Of a stretch of 64,000 bases of DNA, positions 1 to 10,132 are shown in pieces (position 1 is the stretch's first letter; each line of letters begins with the position of its first letter). A program made the position numbers and the translations under genes. The notes under the pieces are model-generated. The model was given only the letters and a program-made list of their open reading frames with translations, was not told the origin of the DNA and made no database searches. The stretch is from Allofrancisella inopinata (lineage in GTDB: Bacteria; Pseudomonadota; Gammaproteobacteria; Francisellales; Francisellaceae), in assembly GCF_012222965.1 (NCBI RefSeq), contig NZ_CP038241.1, forward strand, positions 434,001 through 498,000, read 5' to 3'.

Positions 1-203
1 AAAGAATTATCCAAATAGTAATTACCTTAAAAAACTAAGGCCAGATGGAAGTGAAGAGCCTAGCTGGTTTGAAAGATGGTTTGGGTGGTTGTAAAACGTC
101 AGAGATGAATGTTCCTAAAAATTTTCAGAAATCAAAGTTTTATAAAACTATTTGTGAAGCACTAGAAGTATGTGAAAAAAGCATAGAAAAACATTTGGTA
201 TGA
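1..203 (+). pseudogene. 3' remnant, possibly a third member of the 17-20 kb tandem family
   Basis: One frame is open from the window edge to a stop at 92-94 and ends in a Trp-rich tail (SWFERWFGWL). A second frame is open from about 39 to the stop at 201-203; from the ATG at 105 it reads NFQKSKFYKTICEALEV. This closely resembles the C-terminus of the protein at 18762-19931 (DLEKSKYYQTICEAIRI). In both sequences an ERW motif lies 15-16 codons before KSK(F/Y)Y, but here the two motifs are in different frames. I infer a frameshifted 3' end of a third paralogue. It converges on fba. The alternative is an unrelated gene end followed by a tiny ORF. The KSKFY similarity is seen directly; the frameshift is inference. 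Confidence 0.45.
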
Positions 204-211
204 ATTAGTGC

Positions 212-1276
212 CTATTTAACAACTGGATCTAACTCACCACTTTCATAACGCTGAAACATTGTCTCAAGTGAGATTGGCTTGATTTTGCTAGCCATACCAG
301 CACTACCAAAAGCCTCATATCTAGCTTGACAAATTTCAGACATTGCTTTTTTAGCTACAGCGTTATATTTACGTGGATCAAACTCAGCAGGGTTTTCTGC
401 TAAAAACCTTCTGATTGCACCAGTTGCTGCCATACGTAAATCAGTATCAATATTTACTTTACGTACACCATATTTTATTGCTTCAACTATTTCTTCTACT
501 GGCACACCATAGGTCTCACCCATTGCGCCACCATAGTTGTTAATTACTTCTAACCAATCTTGTGGCACGGAAGATGAGCCATGCATCACTAAATGTGTGC
601 CTGGAATTCTAGCATGGATTTCTTTTACTCTTTTAATAGATAATACATCACCTGTAGGTGGCTTAGTAAACTTATAAGCTCCATGGCTTGTACCAATAGC
701 AATTGCCAATGCATCTACTTTAGTTTTTCTCACAAAATCAGCTGCTTCTTCCGGGTCTGTTAATAGCTGATCCATAGATAAAGTGCCTTCTGCACCTATA
801 CCATCTTCTTCACCTGCTTGTCCAGTTTCCAAAGAGCCAAGACAACCCAGCTCCCCTTCAACAGAAACACCGCAAGCATGAGCCATATCTGTAACAGTTT
901 TGGTTACATTTATATTATACTCATAATCTGCTGGGGTTTTGCCATCTGATTTTAGCGAGCCATCCATCATCACAGATGAAAAGCCTAATTGAATAGATCG
1001 TTGACAAACTGCTGGAGATGTTCCATGATCCTGATGCATACAAACTGGTAAATGTGGATATTCTTCTATCGCAGCTAAAACTAAATGTCTGATAAAAGGG
1101 GCACCTGCGTATTTTCTAGCACCTGCAGAACCTTGTAAAATAACTGGTGAATTTACTTTATCAGCAGCCTCCATAACAGCTCTTACTTGTTCTAAATTAT
1201 TTACATTAAAAGCTGGGATTCCATAACCATGTTCTGCTGCATGATCTAATAGTTGACGTAATGAAACTAAAGCCAT
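212..1276 (-). CDS. fba: class II fructose-1,6-bisphosphate aldolase
   Basis: Zn-dependent aldolase that reversibly cleaves fructose-1,6-bisphosphate to DHAP and glyceraldehyde-3-phosphate in cytosolic glycolysis/gluconeogenesis. The 354-residue length fits the longer 'Calvin-cycle' subtype. Visible family motifs are MHQDHG (catalytic Asp and Zn-ligand His near residues 83-84), VEGELG (about 140), IGTSHG and VMHGSSS (further Zn-ligand His). It is the last gene of the minus-strand cluster tktA-gap-pgk-pyk-fba, 13 nt after pyk, so it is probably cotranscribed. The ATG at 1276 follows a purine-rich GGAGAG-type ribosome site in the short gap. Nothing unusual. Confidence 0.97.
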   Translation of the reverse strand: MALVSLRQLLDHAAEHGYGIPAFNVNNLEQVRAVMEAADKVNSPVILQGSAGARKYAGAPFIRHLVLAAIEEYPHLPVCMHQDHGTSPAVCQRSIQLGFSSVMMDGSLKSDGKTPADYEYNINVTKTVTDMAHACGVSVEGELGCLGSLETGQAGEEDGIGAEGTLSMDQLLTDPEEAADFVRKTKVDALAIAIGTSHGAYKFTKPPTGDVLSIKRVKEIHARIPGTHLVMHGSSSVPQDWLEVINNYGGAMGETYGVPVEEIVEAIKYGVRKVNIDTDLRMAATGAIRRFLAENPAEFDPRKYNAVAKKAMSEICQARYEAFGSAGMASKIKPISLETMFQRYESGELDPVVK

Positions 1277-1289
1277 TTATTCTCTCCTT

Positions 1290-2726
1290 TTATCTTACTT
1301 GACCTGCTATTATTACTTTGATTTTATTAGTACTTCCATGTACACCCATACTGTCACCGCTAGTAAGTACAAGAATATCTCCCTCTTTTACTAACTTTCT
1401 ACTTTCAAGCTCCATAGAGGCAGACCTGTTTACATATACTTTTGACATTCTAGTAGAGTCAAAATATATTGGTATAACTCCTCTAAACAGAGTCATAGCC
1501 CCTAATGTTGGAGCATTACGAGATAGTGCATAAATTGGTAAATCTGTATTTATTCGTGACATCCAGCGTGAAGTATTTCCACCTTCTGTTAAAACAATTA
1601 AACCTTTAGCACCAATATCATTAGCTATCTTAACGGCTGCTACTGATACAGCATGATCAATTCGACTACAATCAGCTATTTTTTGTTTTTTAACAATGTG
1701 GTTATACTTACTTTTTTCAGCAGATTCACAAATTCTTGACATAGCAGCAACAGTCTCTACTGGATATTTACCAACAGCTGTTTCTGCTGAAAGCATAACC
1801 GCATCTGTACCATCAAATACAGCGTTTGCTACATCAGAAGCTTCAGCACGAGTAGGGGAGGAGTTTTCTATCATGGATTCCATCATTTGAGTGGCTGTAA
1901 TAGATCCCTTTTCATTTTGTCTAGCTGTACTAATAATGAATTTCTGTACAGTAGGGACATTCTCATCACCAATCTCTACAGCCAAATCACCGCGAGCAAC
2001 CATAACTAAATCAGAAGCTTCTATAATACTTTTTAAGTTTTCTTTATGTACTGCTTCGGCTCTTTCAATCTTGGCAACCATAGCTGGCTTCCAACCAGCT
2101 TCATGTACTAATTGACGTGCATACTCCATGTCCTTACCATCCCTTACAAAAGACACAGCTAAAAAATCTACTTGTAACATTGCTGCTATTTTAATATCTT
2201 CTTTATCTTTATCTGTAAGAGCCGGGGCTGTAAGTCCACCGCCTTTTTTATTGATTCCCTTGTTATTAGAAACTTTACCGCCAATAACTACTTTGGTTGT
2301 AGCTTTATTTTCTTTAACTGATTCAACCTGCAAAACAATTTTACCGTCATCAACTAGTAAAATATCTCCAGATTTAACGTCTTTAATTAACTCTTTATAA
2401 TCAATACCTACTGTATTCTCATCGCCATCATTTACACCAAGGTCGGCATCAAGTATAAATTTTTGCCCTTTTTTTATCTCTACAGAACCATTTTTAAATT
2501 TAGAAAGTCTAATCTTAGGACCCTGCAAATCTGCTAATATCCCAACGTAAGTATCTTGCTCTTTTGCAATTTGACGAATCAATTCAACTCTCTTTCTATG
2601 ATCTTCAGCAGATCCATGTGAGAAATTACACCTAACAGCGTTAACCCCAGCCTTTATCATCTCAGTAAGGACTTCTTTAGATTCACTTGCAGGGCCAAGA
2701 GTAGCTAAAATTTTGGTTCTTCTCAT
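1290..2726 (-). CDS. pyk: pyruvate kinase
   Basis: Converts phosphoenolpyruvate and ADP to pyruvate and ATP. The 478 residues cover the usual TIM barrel, B domain and C-terminal domain. Visible signatures are the N-terminal RRTKILATLGPAS, NFSHGSAEDH (substrate/K+ site), the ADLQGPKIRL segment leading into the B domain, VMVARGDLAVE (metal and PEP site) and TATQMMESM. It lies between pgk (20 nt upstream) and fba (13 nt downstream) in the minus-strand glycolytic cluster. Length and motifs are normal. Plus-strand ORFs over it are shadows. Confidence 0.97.
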   Translation of the reverse strand: MRRTKILATLGPASESKEVLTEMIKAGVNAVRCNFSHGSAEDHRKRVELIRQIAKEQDTYVGILADLQGPKIRLSKFKNGSVEIKKGQKFILDADLGVNDGDENTVGIDYKELIKDVKSGDILLVDDGKIVLQVESVKENKATTKVVIGGKVSNNKGINKKGGGLTAPALTDKDKEDIKIAAMLQVDFLAVSFVRDGKDMEYARQLVHEAGWKPAMVAKIERAEAVHKENLKSIIEASDLVMVARGDLAVEIGDENVPTVQKFIISTARQNEKGSITATQMMESMIENSSPTRAEASDVANAVFDGTDAVMLSAETAVGKYPVETVAAMSRICESAEKSKYNHIVKKQKIADCSRIDHAVSVAAVKIANDIGAKGLIVLTEGGNTSRWMSRINTDLPIYALSRNAPTLGAMTLFRGVIPIYFDSTRMSKVYVNRSASMELESRKLVKEGDILVLTSGDSMGVHGSTNKIKVIIAGQVR

Positions 2727-2746
2727 AAGTATTACCTTAAATAAAA

Positions 2747-3925
2747 TTATTTTTTTGCTTTTTCTTTTAATATTTCAATAGCTGGTAACTCTTTACCTTC
2801 TAAAAATTCTAAGAATGCTCCACCAGCTGTTGATATATAAGAAACTTTGTCTTTTATGCCAAATTTTTCTATAGCTGCTATAGTATCTCCACCGCCAGCT
2901 ACAGAAAACGCTTTTGAATTAGCGATAGCTAACGATAAAGCCTTTGTACCTTCTAAAAAGCTGTCAAACTCAAATACACCAACTGGTCCATTCCATAATA
3001 TAGTACTGGAAGAATTTAGTAGCTTAGTAATATTTTCTGCTGATTTAGGTCCTATATCCAAGATCATATCATCATCAGCTACATCAGCTACATTTTTTAT
3101 AACTGCTGGAGCATTTTCACTAAACTCTTTAGCAACTCTTACATCTACAGGAACAGGTATATTAATACCCTTTTGTTTAGCTTTAATTAAGATATCTTTT
3201 GCTTGACAAACTAAATCTTGCTCATAAAGAGAACTTCCCACAGAGTATCCTTTAGCTTTTATAAAGGTGTTAGCTATGCCTCCTCCAACTATCAAAGTTT
3301 CAACTTTATCAAGTAAGTTATGTAAAACTGATAGTTTCGTAGAGACCTTTGAGCCTCCTACTATGGCAGCCATTGGCTTTTTAGGGTTTTTTAATGCTTT
3401 CTCTAGAGCTTTGATTTCATTTGAAACTAAAAATCCAGCGCATGCTACTGGAATATATTTTGCTACTCCGTAAGTAGAGGCTTGAGCACGATGAGCTGTT
3501 GCAAACGCATCCATTACAAATACATCCCCTAAACTTGCTATTTTTTTAGATAGCTCATCATCGGATTTTTTCTCACCTTTATTAAAGCGGACGTTATCAC
3601 ACATAATAATTTCATCAGCTTTAATCTCAATACCATCAAGCCAACCTTTTTCAAATCTTACTGGTTTATGGATTATTTCTTCTAAAGCTTTTGCTACAGG
3701 TTCTAGCGAAAATTCAGGATCATACTCACCCTCAGTAGGACGTCCAAGATGAGATAATAAAATCGGTCTTCCGCCTTGTTCTAAGATATACTCTATAGTA
3801 GGGATAGCTGCCTGAATCCTTACAGTGCTAGTGACTTTACCATCTTTAACTGGAACGTTAAAATCAACCCTAACTATTACTTTTTTATCTTTTAGATTTA
3901 CATCTTTTATAGATAGAAAACTCAT
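2747..3925 (-). CDS. pgk: phosphoglycerate kinase
   Basis: Transfers phosphate from 1,3-bisphosphoglycerate to ADP. The 392 residues are full length. Signatures in order: [11 protein letters not shown] near the N-terminus, SHLGRPTEG (substrate-binding loop), VGGSKVSTK (nucleotide lysine region), [11 protein letters not shown] and the C-terminal AGGGDT nucleotide loop. Cotranscription with gap (12 nt gap) and pyk is likely from spacing and strand. No anomalies. Confidence 0.97.
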   Translation of the reverse strand: MSFLSIKDVNLKDKKVIVRVDFNVPVKDGKVTSTVRIQAAIPTIEYILEQGGRPILLSHLGRPTEGEYDPEFSLEPVAKALEEIIHKPVRFEKGWLDGIEIKADEIIMCDNVRFNKGEKKSDDELSKKIASLGDVFVMDAFATAHRAQASTYGVAKYIPVACAGFLVSNEIKALEKALKNPKKPMAAIVGGSKVSTKLSVLHNLLDKVETLIVGGGIANTFIKAKGYSVGSSLYEQDLVCQAKDILIKAKQKGINIPVPVDVRVAKEFSENAPAVIKNVADVADDDMILDIGPKSAENITKLLNSSSTILWNGPVGVFEFDSFLEGTKALSLAIANSKAFSVAGGGDTIAAIEKFGIKDKVSYISTAGGAFLEFLEGKELPAIEILKEKAKK

Positions 3926-3937
3926 ATTAGCTCCAAA

Positions 3938-4939
3938 TTACAAAGATCCTATCAACTTAACTACTCTAACCATTTGGTTTGTATAAGACATTTCGTTATC
4001 ATACCAAGATACAACTTTCACTAGAGACTTATCACCTAATAGAGTAACTTTAGTTTGAGTCGCATCAAATAATGAACCTTCAGAAATTCCTATCACATCA
4101 CTTGAAACTAGCTCTTCTTCAGTATAGCCAAAAGATTCATTAGCTGCTGATTTCATAGCAGCATTTATCTCTTCTGCTGTTACGTTTTTAGAAACCACAG
4201 CTACTAGCTCAGTTAAAGATCCAGTTGCAACTGGCACACGCTGAGCGGCACCATCTAATTTACCTGCTAATTCTGGAATAACTAAGCCTATAGCTTTTGC
4301 AGCTCCAGTTGAGTTTGGTACTATGTTTATAGCAGCAGCACGAGCGCGACGTAAATCACCATTTCTATGCGGGCCATCAAGAGTGTTTTGATCACCCGTA
4401 TAAGCATGAATAGTTGTCATGAACCCTTTTTCTATATTTGCTAGATCATGCAGAGTTTTTGCCATAGGAGCTAAACAGTTAGTAGTACAAGATGCTGCTG
4501 ATATAACCTTATCTTCTGCTGTTAAAATATTATGGTTAACATTATAAACAACTGTTGGTAGATCATTTCCTGCTGGAGCAGAAATTACAACTTTTTTAGC
4601 ACCAGCATCTATATGGGCTTGGGATTTTGCTTTTGACGCGTAAAAACCTGTACACTCTAAGACAACATCTACATCTAACTCACCCCAAGGTAGTTTAGTA
4701 GCATCTGCTTGCGCATAAATTTTTATCTCTTTTTCTCCCACAACTATAGAATCTTCTTTAGCAGAAACCTCATCAGCTCTAGTATACCTACCTTGAGCAG
4801 AATCATATTTTAACAAGTGAGCTAACATTTTTGGATTTGTTAAATCATTAATCGCTACTATTTCAATCCCGTCTTTGCCAAACATTTGACGAAATGCTAA
4901 ACGACCTATTCTACCAAAACCATTAATTGCAACTTTCAT
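3938..4939 (-). CDS. gap: glyceraldehyde-3-phosphate dehydrogenase, type I
   Basis: Oxidises glyceraldehyde-3-phosphate to 1,3-bisphosphoglycerate with NAD(P). The 333 residues start [14 protein letters not shown] (Rossmann loop). They contain the catalytic-cysteine motif [10 protein letters not shown] and the phosphate-binding segments HAYTGDQ and [15 protein letters not shown] near the C-terminus is also typical. It is second in the minus-strand cluster, 52 nt after tktA. An AAGGAGA-like ribosome site precedes the ATG at 4939. Coenzyme preference cannot be read by eye. Confidence 0.97.
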   Translation of the reverse strand: MKVAINGFGRIGRLAFRQMFGKDGIEIVAINDLTNPKMLAHLLKYDSAQGRYTRADEVSAKEDSIVVGEKEIKIYAQADATKLPWGELDVDVVLECTGFYASKAKSQAHIDAGAKKVVISAPAGNDLPTVVYNVNHNILTAEDKVISAASCTTNCLAPMAKTLHDLANIEKGFMTTIHAYTGDQNTLDGPHRNGDLRRARAAAINIVPNSTGAAKAIGLVIPELAGKLDGAAQRVPVATGSLTELVAVVSKNVTAEEINAAMKSAANESFGYTEEELVSSDVIGISEGSLFDATQTKVTLLGDKSLVKVVSWYDNEMSYTNQMVRVVKLIGSL

Positions 4940-4991
4940 TTTAGTCTCCTTTTATTAGATTTTTTTAACTAATATTTATCAGATAAAGTTT

Positions 4992-6983
4992 TTAAATGTA
5001 TTTAGCAACTATATTGCTTATATTTTCCACGGTAAAGCCAAAATATTCAAATAACTCTTCAGCAGGTGCTGATTCTCCAAAAGTTGTTATTCCTTTAACT
5101 TCACCACCTGCCTTTGGCATATATTTGTACCATATGTCTGGTTGAGCAAGCTCAACAAATACTGCTGGAATATCCTGTCTAATTACAGAGGTTTTATATA
5201 TATTGGTTTGCTTATCAAAAATTTCTACACAAGGTATAGACGCAACATTTATATTTATACCTTTCTTATTGTATTCATTGGCTACTTTTACCGCTAACTC
5301 AACTTCGGAACCTGTCGCAATTATCGTAGCTTTAGCATCTAAATATTGTTTAACTAGGTATCCTCCTTTAGATATATTGCTAGCTTTTTCCATACAATCG
5401 ACTATTGGTTGCAATCCTTGACGAGTTAAAACCATAACACTTGGAGTTTCTTTTGATTTAATAGCCTCATACCAAGCGATCATTGTTTCAACTGTATCAG
5501 CTGGACGCCAAACATTAAGGTTAGGTATCAATCTCAAACTCGGGATATGTTCAATTGGCTGATGTGTCGGGCCATCTTCACCTAGCCCTATAGAATCATG
5601 TGACATTACATGTATGACAGGTTGTTTCATAAGCGCAGCCATCCTGATAGCATTTCGTGAATAGTCGCTAAACACAAGAAAAGTACCACCATATGGCTTA
5701 AAACTACCATACAGGCTTAAACCATTCATAATCGCCGCCATACCGAACTCGCGTACTCCGTATGAAAGATAGTTAGCCCCTTTATCCGTATTATTTAACC
5801 AAACTGAGCCACTCCAGTTAGTGTTATTTGAACCAGTTAGGTCCGCTGAGCCTCCAAACATTTCTGGCATATGCTTACATAGTACTTCCAGTGACATTTG
5901 AGACGCTTTTCTTGTAGCCACCTTCGTGGGATTTTCTATTTGTGATTTTATGTAACTTTGAACTTCTTTTTCAAGTTCAGCTGGGATAACTTTATCTAAT
6001 GCTCTCTTAAGCTCATTATATTTAGGGTTTTTTTCATAATCTTCCCAACGCTTTTGCCAATTTGCCTCTAATATTTGACCACGTTGGGTAGTATCCCAAA
6101 ATCTATACACTTCATTAGGTATTTCAAAGGGGCCATGCTGCCAACCCAACTCTTTGGCTGCTGAATTTCTTTCCTCCACGCTTAATGGGGAGCCATGTAC
6201 TGATGCTGTACCTGCTTTTTCTGGTGAGCCAAAACCTATAACTGTTTTACAACATATTAGGGTGGGTCTTTTTTGTTCAGATTGTGCTTGTATGATAGCT
6301 TGTGCGATAGTCTTAGTATCATGACCATCTATATTTTCAATAACATGCCAGCCATAAGATCTAAACCTTTCGACCGTATTATCTGTAAACCATCCCTTTG
6401 TATCACCATCTATAGATATACTATTGTCATCCCAGAAAGCTATAAGTTTATTCAAACCCAAAGTGCCAGCTAATGAACATGCTTCATGTGATATACCTTC
6501 CATTAAGCATCCATCTCCTAAAAATACATATGTATGGTGATCTATAAGTTCGCAATCAGGAGAGTTGTATCTTTGTGATAAAAGCTTTTCCCCTAAAGCC
6601 ATGCCAACAGCATTTGCAAGACCTTGTCCAAGAGGTCCGGTTGTCGTCTCAACTCCTGGAGTATAACCATATTCTGGGTGACCAGGGGTTTTAGAGTGAA
6701 GCTGCCTAAAATTTTTAATATCTTCAATAGACACATCATATCCACTTAAATGCAACAAGGCATATAAAAGCATAGAGCCATGACCGTTTGAAAGGACAAA
6801 TCTATCACGATTAATCCAGTGAGGATTTTTAGGATTGTGTTTGAGAAATTTTGTCCACAAAACTGTAGCTATATCTGCCATTCCCATAGGCATACCCGGG
6901 TGGCCAGATTTGGCTTTTAGTGTTGCGTCTATAGCCAAAAATCTTATGGCATTTGAAAAATCTTGAGAAATAGGTAAAGACAT
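4992..6983 (-). CDS. tktA: transketolase
   Basis: Thiamine-diphosphate enzyme moving two-carbon units in the pentose phosphate pathway. It supplies glyceraldehyde-3-phosphate and fructose-6-phosphate to the downstream glycolytic genes. The 663 residues are full length. Motifs are SNGHGSMLLYALLHL, the diphosphate-binding GDGCLMEGISHEA...DDNSI, GPLGQG, and the pyrimidine-domain segments GVREFGMAAIMNG and HDSIGLGEDGPTHQPIE. It is the first gene of the minus-strand cluster and diverges from yceD across 135 nt, which must hold both promoters. Confidence 0.97.
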   Translation of the reverse strand: MSLPISQDFSNAIRFLAIDATLKAKSGHPGMPMGMADIATVLWTKFLKHNPKNPHWINRDRFVLSNGHGSMLLYALLHLSGYDVSIEDIKNFRQLHSKTPGHPEYGYTPGVETTTGPLGQGLANAVGMALGEKLLSQRYNSPDCELIDHHTYVFLGDGCLMEGISHEACSLAGTLGLNKLIAFWDDNSISIDGDTKGWFTDNTVERFRSYGWHVIENIDGHDTKTIAQAIIQAQSEQKRPTLICCKTVIGFGSPEKAGTASVHGSPLSVEERNSAAKELGWQHGPFEIPNEVYRFWDTTQRGQILEANWQKRWEDYEKNPKYNELKRALDKVIPAELEKEVQSYIKSQIENPTKVATRKASQMSLEVLCKHMPEMFGGSADLTGSNNTNWSGSVWLNNTDKGANYLSYGVREFGMAAIMNGLSLYGSFKPYGGTFLVFSDYSRNAIRMAALMKQPVIHVMSHDSIGLGEDGPTHQPIEHIPSLRLIPNLNVWRPADTVETMIAWYEAIKSKETPSVMVLTRQGLQPIVDCMEKASNISKGGYLVKQYLDAKATIIATGSEVELAVKVANEYNKKGININVASIPCVEIFDKQTNIYKTSVIRQDIPAVFVELAQPDIWYKYMPKAGGEVKGITTFGESAPAEELFEYFGFTVENISNIVAKYI

Positions 6984-7118
6984 ATAAGCGATCCTTTAAG
7001 TAAAAATTTAAAGTAAAGTGAATGTGAACAACACTATGATGATACAATAGCAACTTTAATAAAACAAGAAACCAAGTTAGAATATTCTAAATATAAGTAA
7101 CACCTTAGAAAGCTGATT

Positions 7119-7625
7119 ATGAAAAATAAATACGACATAAACTATAGTGTATACGCCAAACAAAAAAGAGAATTAGTAGCTTTTGAAATCATACTTACTG
7201 ATCTTAGCGAGCTATCTGATTACATTTTAGAAGCGTCCTATACATTTAACTGTAATTTTTCTTTTTTTGAAGAAAACGGTAAACCTTGTATTAAATATAA
7301 TATCTCTAGCAACTTAGAACTAATTTGCCAAGAATCTCTTGAACCTTTTGAGTATGATTTTAATGCATCTAACACTATTATGATTGTCGAAGATGATAGA
7401 CTAGTTCAAGATAGCTTATATGAGCCTTTTATTTGTAGCACAGCTATTATAAATTTAGCAGATGTAATCAAAGAAGAAATACTTTTAGACTTACCGTTAA
7501 TACCAAAAAACAACGCTAACACTTGTAAAAAAAACAAAAAACATTCATACTATAGCAAGCAAGAAAACGATGTTGAAAAAAAGGAAAACCCTTTTGAGGT
7601 TCTAAAAGTGCTTAAACAACACTAA
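7119..7625 (+). CDS. yceD: YceD/DUF177 family protein
   Basis: Small protein of the YceD (DUF177) family, almost always encoded next to rpmF. Its role is not settled; links to 23S rRNA or ribosome assembly are family knowledge, not visible here. The 168 residues show the typical pattern of an N-terminal beta-rich part with FTCNCSF-like and CIKY segments, then VEDDRLVQDSLYEPFI and an ILLDLPLIP strand, with a basic Lys-rich C-terminus. It is the first gene of the plus-strand fatty-acid cluster, diverges from tktA and sits 37 nt before rpmF. Confidence 0.85.
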   Translation: MKNKYDINYSVYAKQKRELVAFEIILTDLSELSDYILEASYTFNCNFSFFEENGKPCIKYNISSNLELICQESLEPFEYDFNASNTIMIVEDDRLVQDSLYEPFICSTAIINLADVIKEEILLDLPLIPKNNANTCKKNKKHSYYSKQENDVEKKENPFEVLKVLKQH

Positions 7626-7662
7626 ATAAAAATAGTAAAATTTCTACTGGAGGTTACATAAA

Positions 7663-7845
7663 ATGGCAGTACAACAAGTCAAAAAAAGCAGATCAAGAAG
7701 AGATATGAGAAGGTCACACGACTCTTTATCTACACCTACTTTATCAACTGATAAAGCAACTGGTGAATTACACCTAAGACACCATGTATCACCAAACGGG
7801 TTTTACAAGGGTAAAAAAGTAGTAGAGGTAAAATCTGAAGACTAA
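7663..7845 (+). CDS. rpmF: 50S ribosomal protein L32
   Basis: Component of the large ribosomal subunit. The 60 residues begin [20 protein letters not shown] and continue with [20 protein letters not shown], the standard L32 pattern. The four-cysteine zinc form is absent (no Cys at all). A TGGAGG ribosome site lies 7-8 nt before the ATG. The yceD-rpmF-plsX order is conserved in proteobacteria and links ribosome and lipid synthesis. A strong inverted repeat follows at 7875-7908. Confidence 0.97.
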   Translation: MAVQQVKKSRSRRDMRRSHDSLSTPTLSTDKATGELHLRHHVSPNGFYKGKKVVEVKSED

Positions 7846-7874
7846 AATTCCTTCTCCCAGAAAATTATAATTAT

Positions 7875-7908
7875 ATCATTTTACTATATCAACTTTTAGT
7901 AAAATGAT
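7875..7908 (+). promoter_or_regulatory. perfect 12-bp inverted repeat between rpmF and plsX
   Basis: ATCATTTTACTA (7875-7886) pairs perfectly with TAGTAAAATGAT (7897-7908) around a 10-nt loop. There is no strict T-run after the stem, so it is either a weak terminator/attenuator separating rpmF from plsX or an operator. The symmetry is seen directly; function is not. Confidence 0.6.
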
Positions 7909-7941
7909 TGGTTTGAAATAAAATAGGAAGTTTTATTTATT

Positions 7942-8988
7942 ATGGGTTACAAAATATCTATAGATGCAATGGGTGGTGATCATGGTTTAAATACTACGAT
8001 TCCAGCAGCTCTTGAGGCTGTAAGAAAAGACCCCAACTTACAAATTGTTTTAGTTGGGGATCACCATAAGGTTAAAAGGGCTTTAGACAGATATTCAAAA
8101 CTAAAAAAGATAAAACTGCCAATCCTACAAAGAATAGCTATTCATCATGCTAGTGAAACTGTTGGAATGGATGAATCACCATCTATAGCTGTAAGAAAAA
8201 AGAAAGATTCTTCTATGCGCGTAGCTGTTAACCTTGTCAAAGATGGCTCGGTAAACGCTTGTGTTAGTGCTGGTAATACTGGGGCACTAATGGCTATATC
8301 AAAATTTGTTCTAAAAACTATCAATGGGGTAGACCGCCCTGCAATAGTTTATGCTTTACCAGCGTACAATAGGGAAACTAAAAAGCTAAGTAAAACCTAT
8401 ATGCTAGATTTAGGTGCAAATGTGGTTTGTTCTTCTGAACAGCTTTTTCAATTTGCTATCATGGGTTCTATTTTAGCAGCAAGTTCAAAAGGTATAGCTG
8501 AGCCAAGAGTGTCTTTACTTAATATTGGTGAAGAAGAGATGAAAGGGTTGGACAATATTAAAAATGCTGCCAAACTTTTACAAGGCTGTGATTTTATCAA
8601 CTATAATGGCTATATAGAGGGTAAATATATTTTTGATGATTCTACAGATGTCATAGTTTGTGATGGTTTTGTTGGTAATGTTTCATTAAAAACTATGGAA
8701 GGTACTTTAAGGCTTATAGAATCTTTAATCAAAAAAACTGTAGTTGAAGGCTCTTGGTTAATGAAAATACCAACGATTATGGCTTTACCACTTTTCAAGA
8801 AAATGAAAAAAGGAATGAATTTGGATAGCTTTAACGGAGCTTCTTTGTTAGGCCTAACAGGGATCGTCATAAAAAGCCATGGTAGTGCTAGTGCTAATGC
8901 CTTTGAGACCGCTATTTATGAAGCTACCAAAGAAATCAAATATAACATCCCTAAAACGATTCAAGAATCTTTAGAAAAAGTTCTTTAA
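7942..8988 (+). CDS. plsX: phosphate acyltransferase PlsX
   Basis: Makes acyl-phosphate from acyl-ACP, feeding PlsY in phospholipid synthesis; a peripheral membrane enzyme. The 348 residues start ISIDAMGGDHGLNTTIPAAL, the family hallmark. They contain SAGNTGALMA and the C-terminal GASLLGLTGIVIKSHGSA. It lies 96 nt after rpmF (with the inverted repeat in between) and 111 nt before fabH. The ATG at 7942 follows an AGGAAG-type ribosome site. Length and motifs are normal. Confidence 0.96.
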   Translation: MGYKISIDAMGGDHGLNTTIPAALEAVRKDPNLQIVLVGDHHKVKRALDRYSKLKKIKLPILQRIAIHHASETVGMDESPSIAVRKKKDSSMRVAVNLVKDGSVNACVSAGNTGALMAISKFVLKTINGVDRPAIVYALPAYNRETKKLSKTYMLDLGANVVCSSEQLFQFAIMGSILAASSKGIAEPRVSLLNIGEEEMKGLDNIKNAAKLLQGCDFINYNGYIEGKYIFDDSTDVIVCDGFVGNVSLKTMEGTLRLIESLIKKTVVEGSWLMKIPTIMALPLFKKMKKGMNLDSFNGASLLGLTGIVIKSHGSASANAFETAIYEATKEIKYNIPKTIQESLEKVL

Positions 8989-9099
8989 TTATATTAATCA
9001 TGTTACAATAATTTTGAGGGTTTGGCACTCTTTAGATTATTAAAGACTAAAGGGCTCGTTTCATATATTGTATTTAACTAACATATAGGTAGACTATTC

Positions 9100-10071
9100 A
9101 TGTTTGCACAAATATTAGGCACAGGAAGTTATTTGCCTGAAAAAATCTTAACTAATGATGATATAAGTAAATTTATTGATACTTCTGATGAGTGGATAAA
9201 GCAAAGAGTCGGTATAGAAAAACGACACTGTGCTAATGAGCAAGAAAATACTAGCTTTATGGCTACAGAAGCAGCAAAAAAAGCTCTAGAAGCGGCTAAT
9301 TTAGATGCTCAAGAAATTGATACTATAATAGTTGCCACTAGTACGGGTGACTACATTATGCCTTCTACAGCCTCTATTGTTCAAAAAGCACTTAATATCC
9401 AAAATTTTAAAACCCGCTGTTTTGATGTTTCTGCAGCATGTAGTGGTTTTGTATACGCGCTTGATATTGCAAAACAATATATAGAAAATGGCTCAGCAAA
9501 GAACATATTAGTGATTGGTGCTGAAAAAATGACCAGAGTACTTGATTGGAATGATAGGTCAACCTGTGTACTTTTCGGTGATGGAGCAGGTGCTGTAGTT
9601 TTATCTCAAAGCCAAGAGAAGAAAATTTTATCCTCTTTACTTTATACAGATGGCTCATGCTTAGAGACGTTAAATATCCCTAACAATCTGCCAAGTAATA
9701 GAGGAGAAGCTATAACCATAGACCCATACCTGATAATGGAAGGAAATAAAGTTTTTAAATTTGCTGTTTCAAGATTATCGTCTTTGGCTGAAGAACTAAT
9801 TCAAGAAGCTGGAATAAAAGCTAGTGATATAGATTGGTTAGTACCACATCAAGCAAACTATAGAATACTAACTTCAACAGCAAATAAGATAAACATGCCT
9901 ATGTCTAAAGTGGTAACTACATTACAAGATCATGGCAACACCTCAGCAGCGTCTATACCACTAGCGTTAGATTATGCAGTTAGAAACGGACAAATTAAGC
10001 CAGGACAAATTATAATATCAGAAGCCTTTGGAGCGGGATTTGTGTGGGGCGGATTCGTAGCAAAGATATAA
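9100..10071 (+). CDS. fabH: beta-ketoacyl-ACP synthase III
   Basis: Condenses acetyl-CoA with malonyl-ACP to initiate type II fatty-acid synthesis. The 323 residues carry the Cys-His-Asn triad: DVSAACSGFVYAL (active Cys), VPHQANYRI (His) and DHGNTSAASIP (Asn). TSDEWIKQRVGIEKRH is the conserved N-terminal segment. Second lipid gene after plsX. The 111-nt leader contains a small imperfect inverted repeat (CTTTAG...CTAAAG, about 9030-9054) that could be regulatory. Confidence 0.97.
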   Translation: MFAQILGTGSYLPEKILTNDDISKFIDTSDEWIKQRVGIEKRHCANEQENTSFMATEAAKKALEAANLDAQEIDTIIVATSTGDYIMPSTASIVQKALNIQNFKTRCFDVSAACSGFVYALDIAKQYIENGSAKNILVIGAEKMTRVLDWNDRSTCVLFGDGAGAVVLSQSQEKKILSSLLYTDGSCLETLNIPNNLPSNRGEAITIDPYLIMEGNKVFKFAVSRLSSLAEELIQEAGIKASDIDWLVPHQANYRILTSTANKINMPMSKVVTTLQDHGNTSAASIPLALDYAVRNGQIKPGQIIISEAFGAGFVWGGFVAKI

Positions 10072-10132
10072 TAAAGTTATCAACTTTTATATTCTAAAAA
10101 CTTTTTTGATTTTCAATAATAAGGAGAACACT

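Noticed and set aside
1318-3473. Several plus-strand ORFs of 64-119 codons over pyk and pgk
   Set aside because: They lie antisense to intact, well-conserved genes, have no ribosome sites and show hydrophobic low-complexity translations typical of shadow frames.
7021-7118. Riboswitch or leader peptide between tktA and yceD
   Set aside because: The 135-nt AT-rich gap shows no recognisable aptamer or strong hairpin; ordinary divergent promoters suffice.
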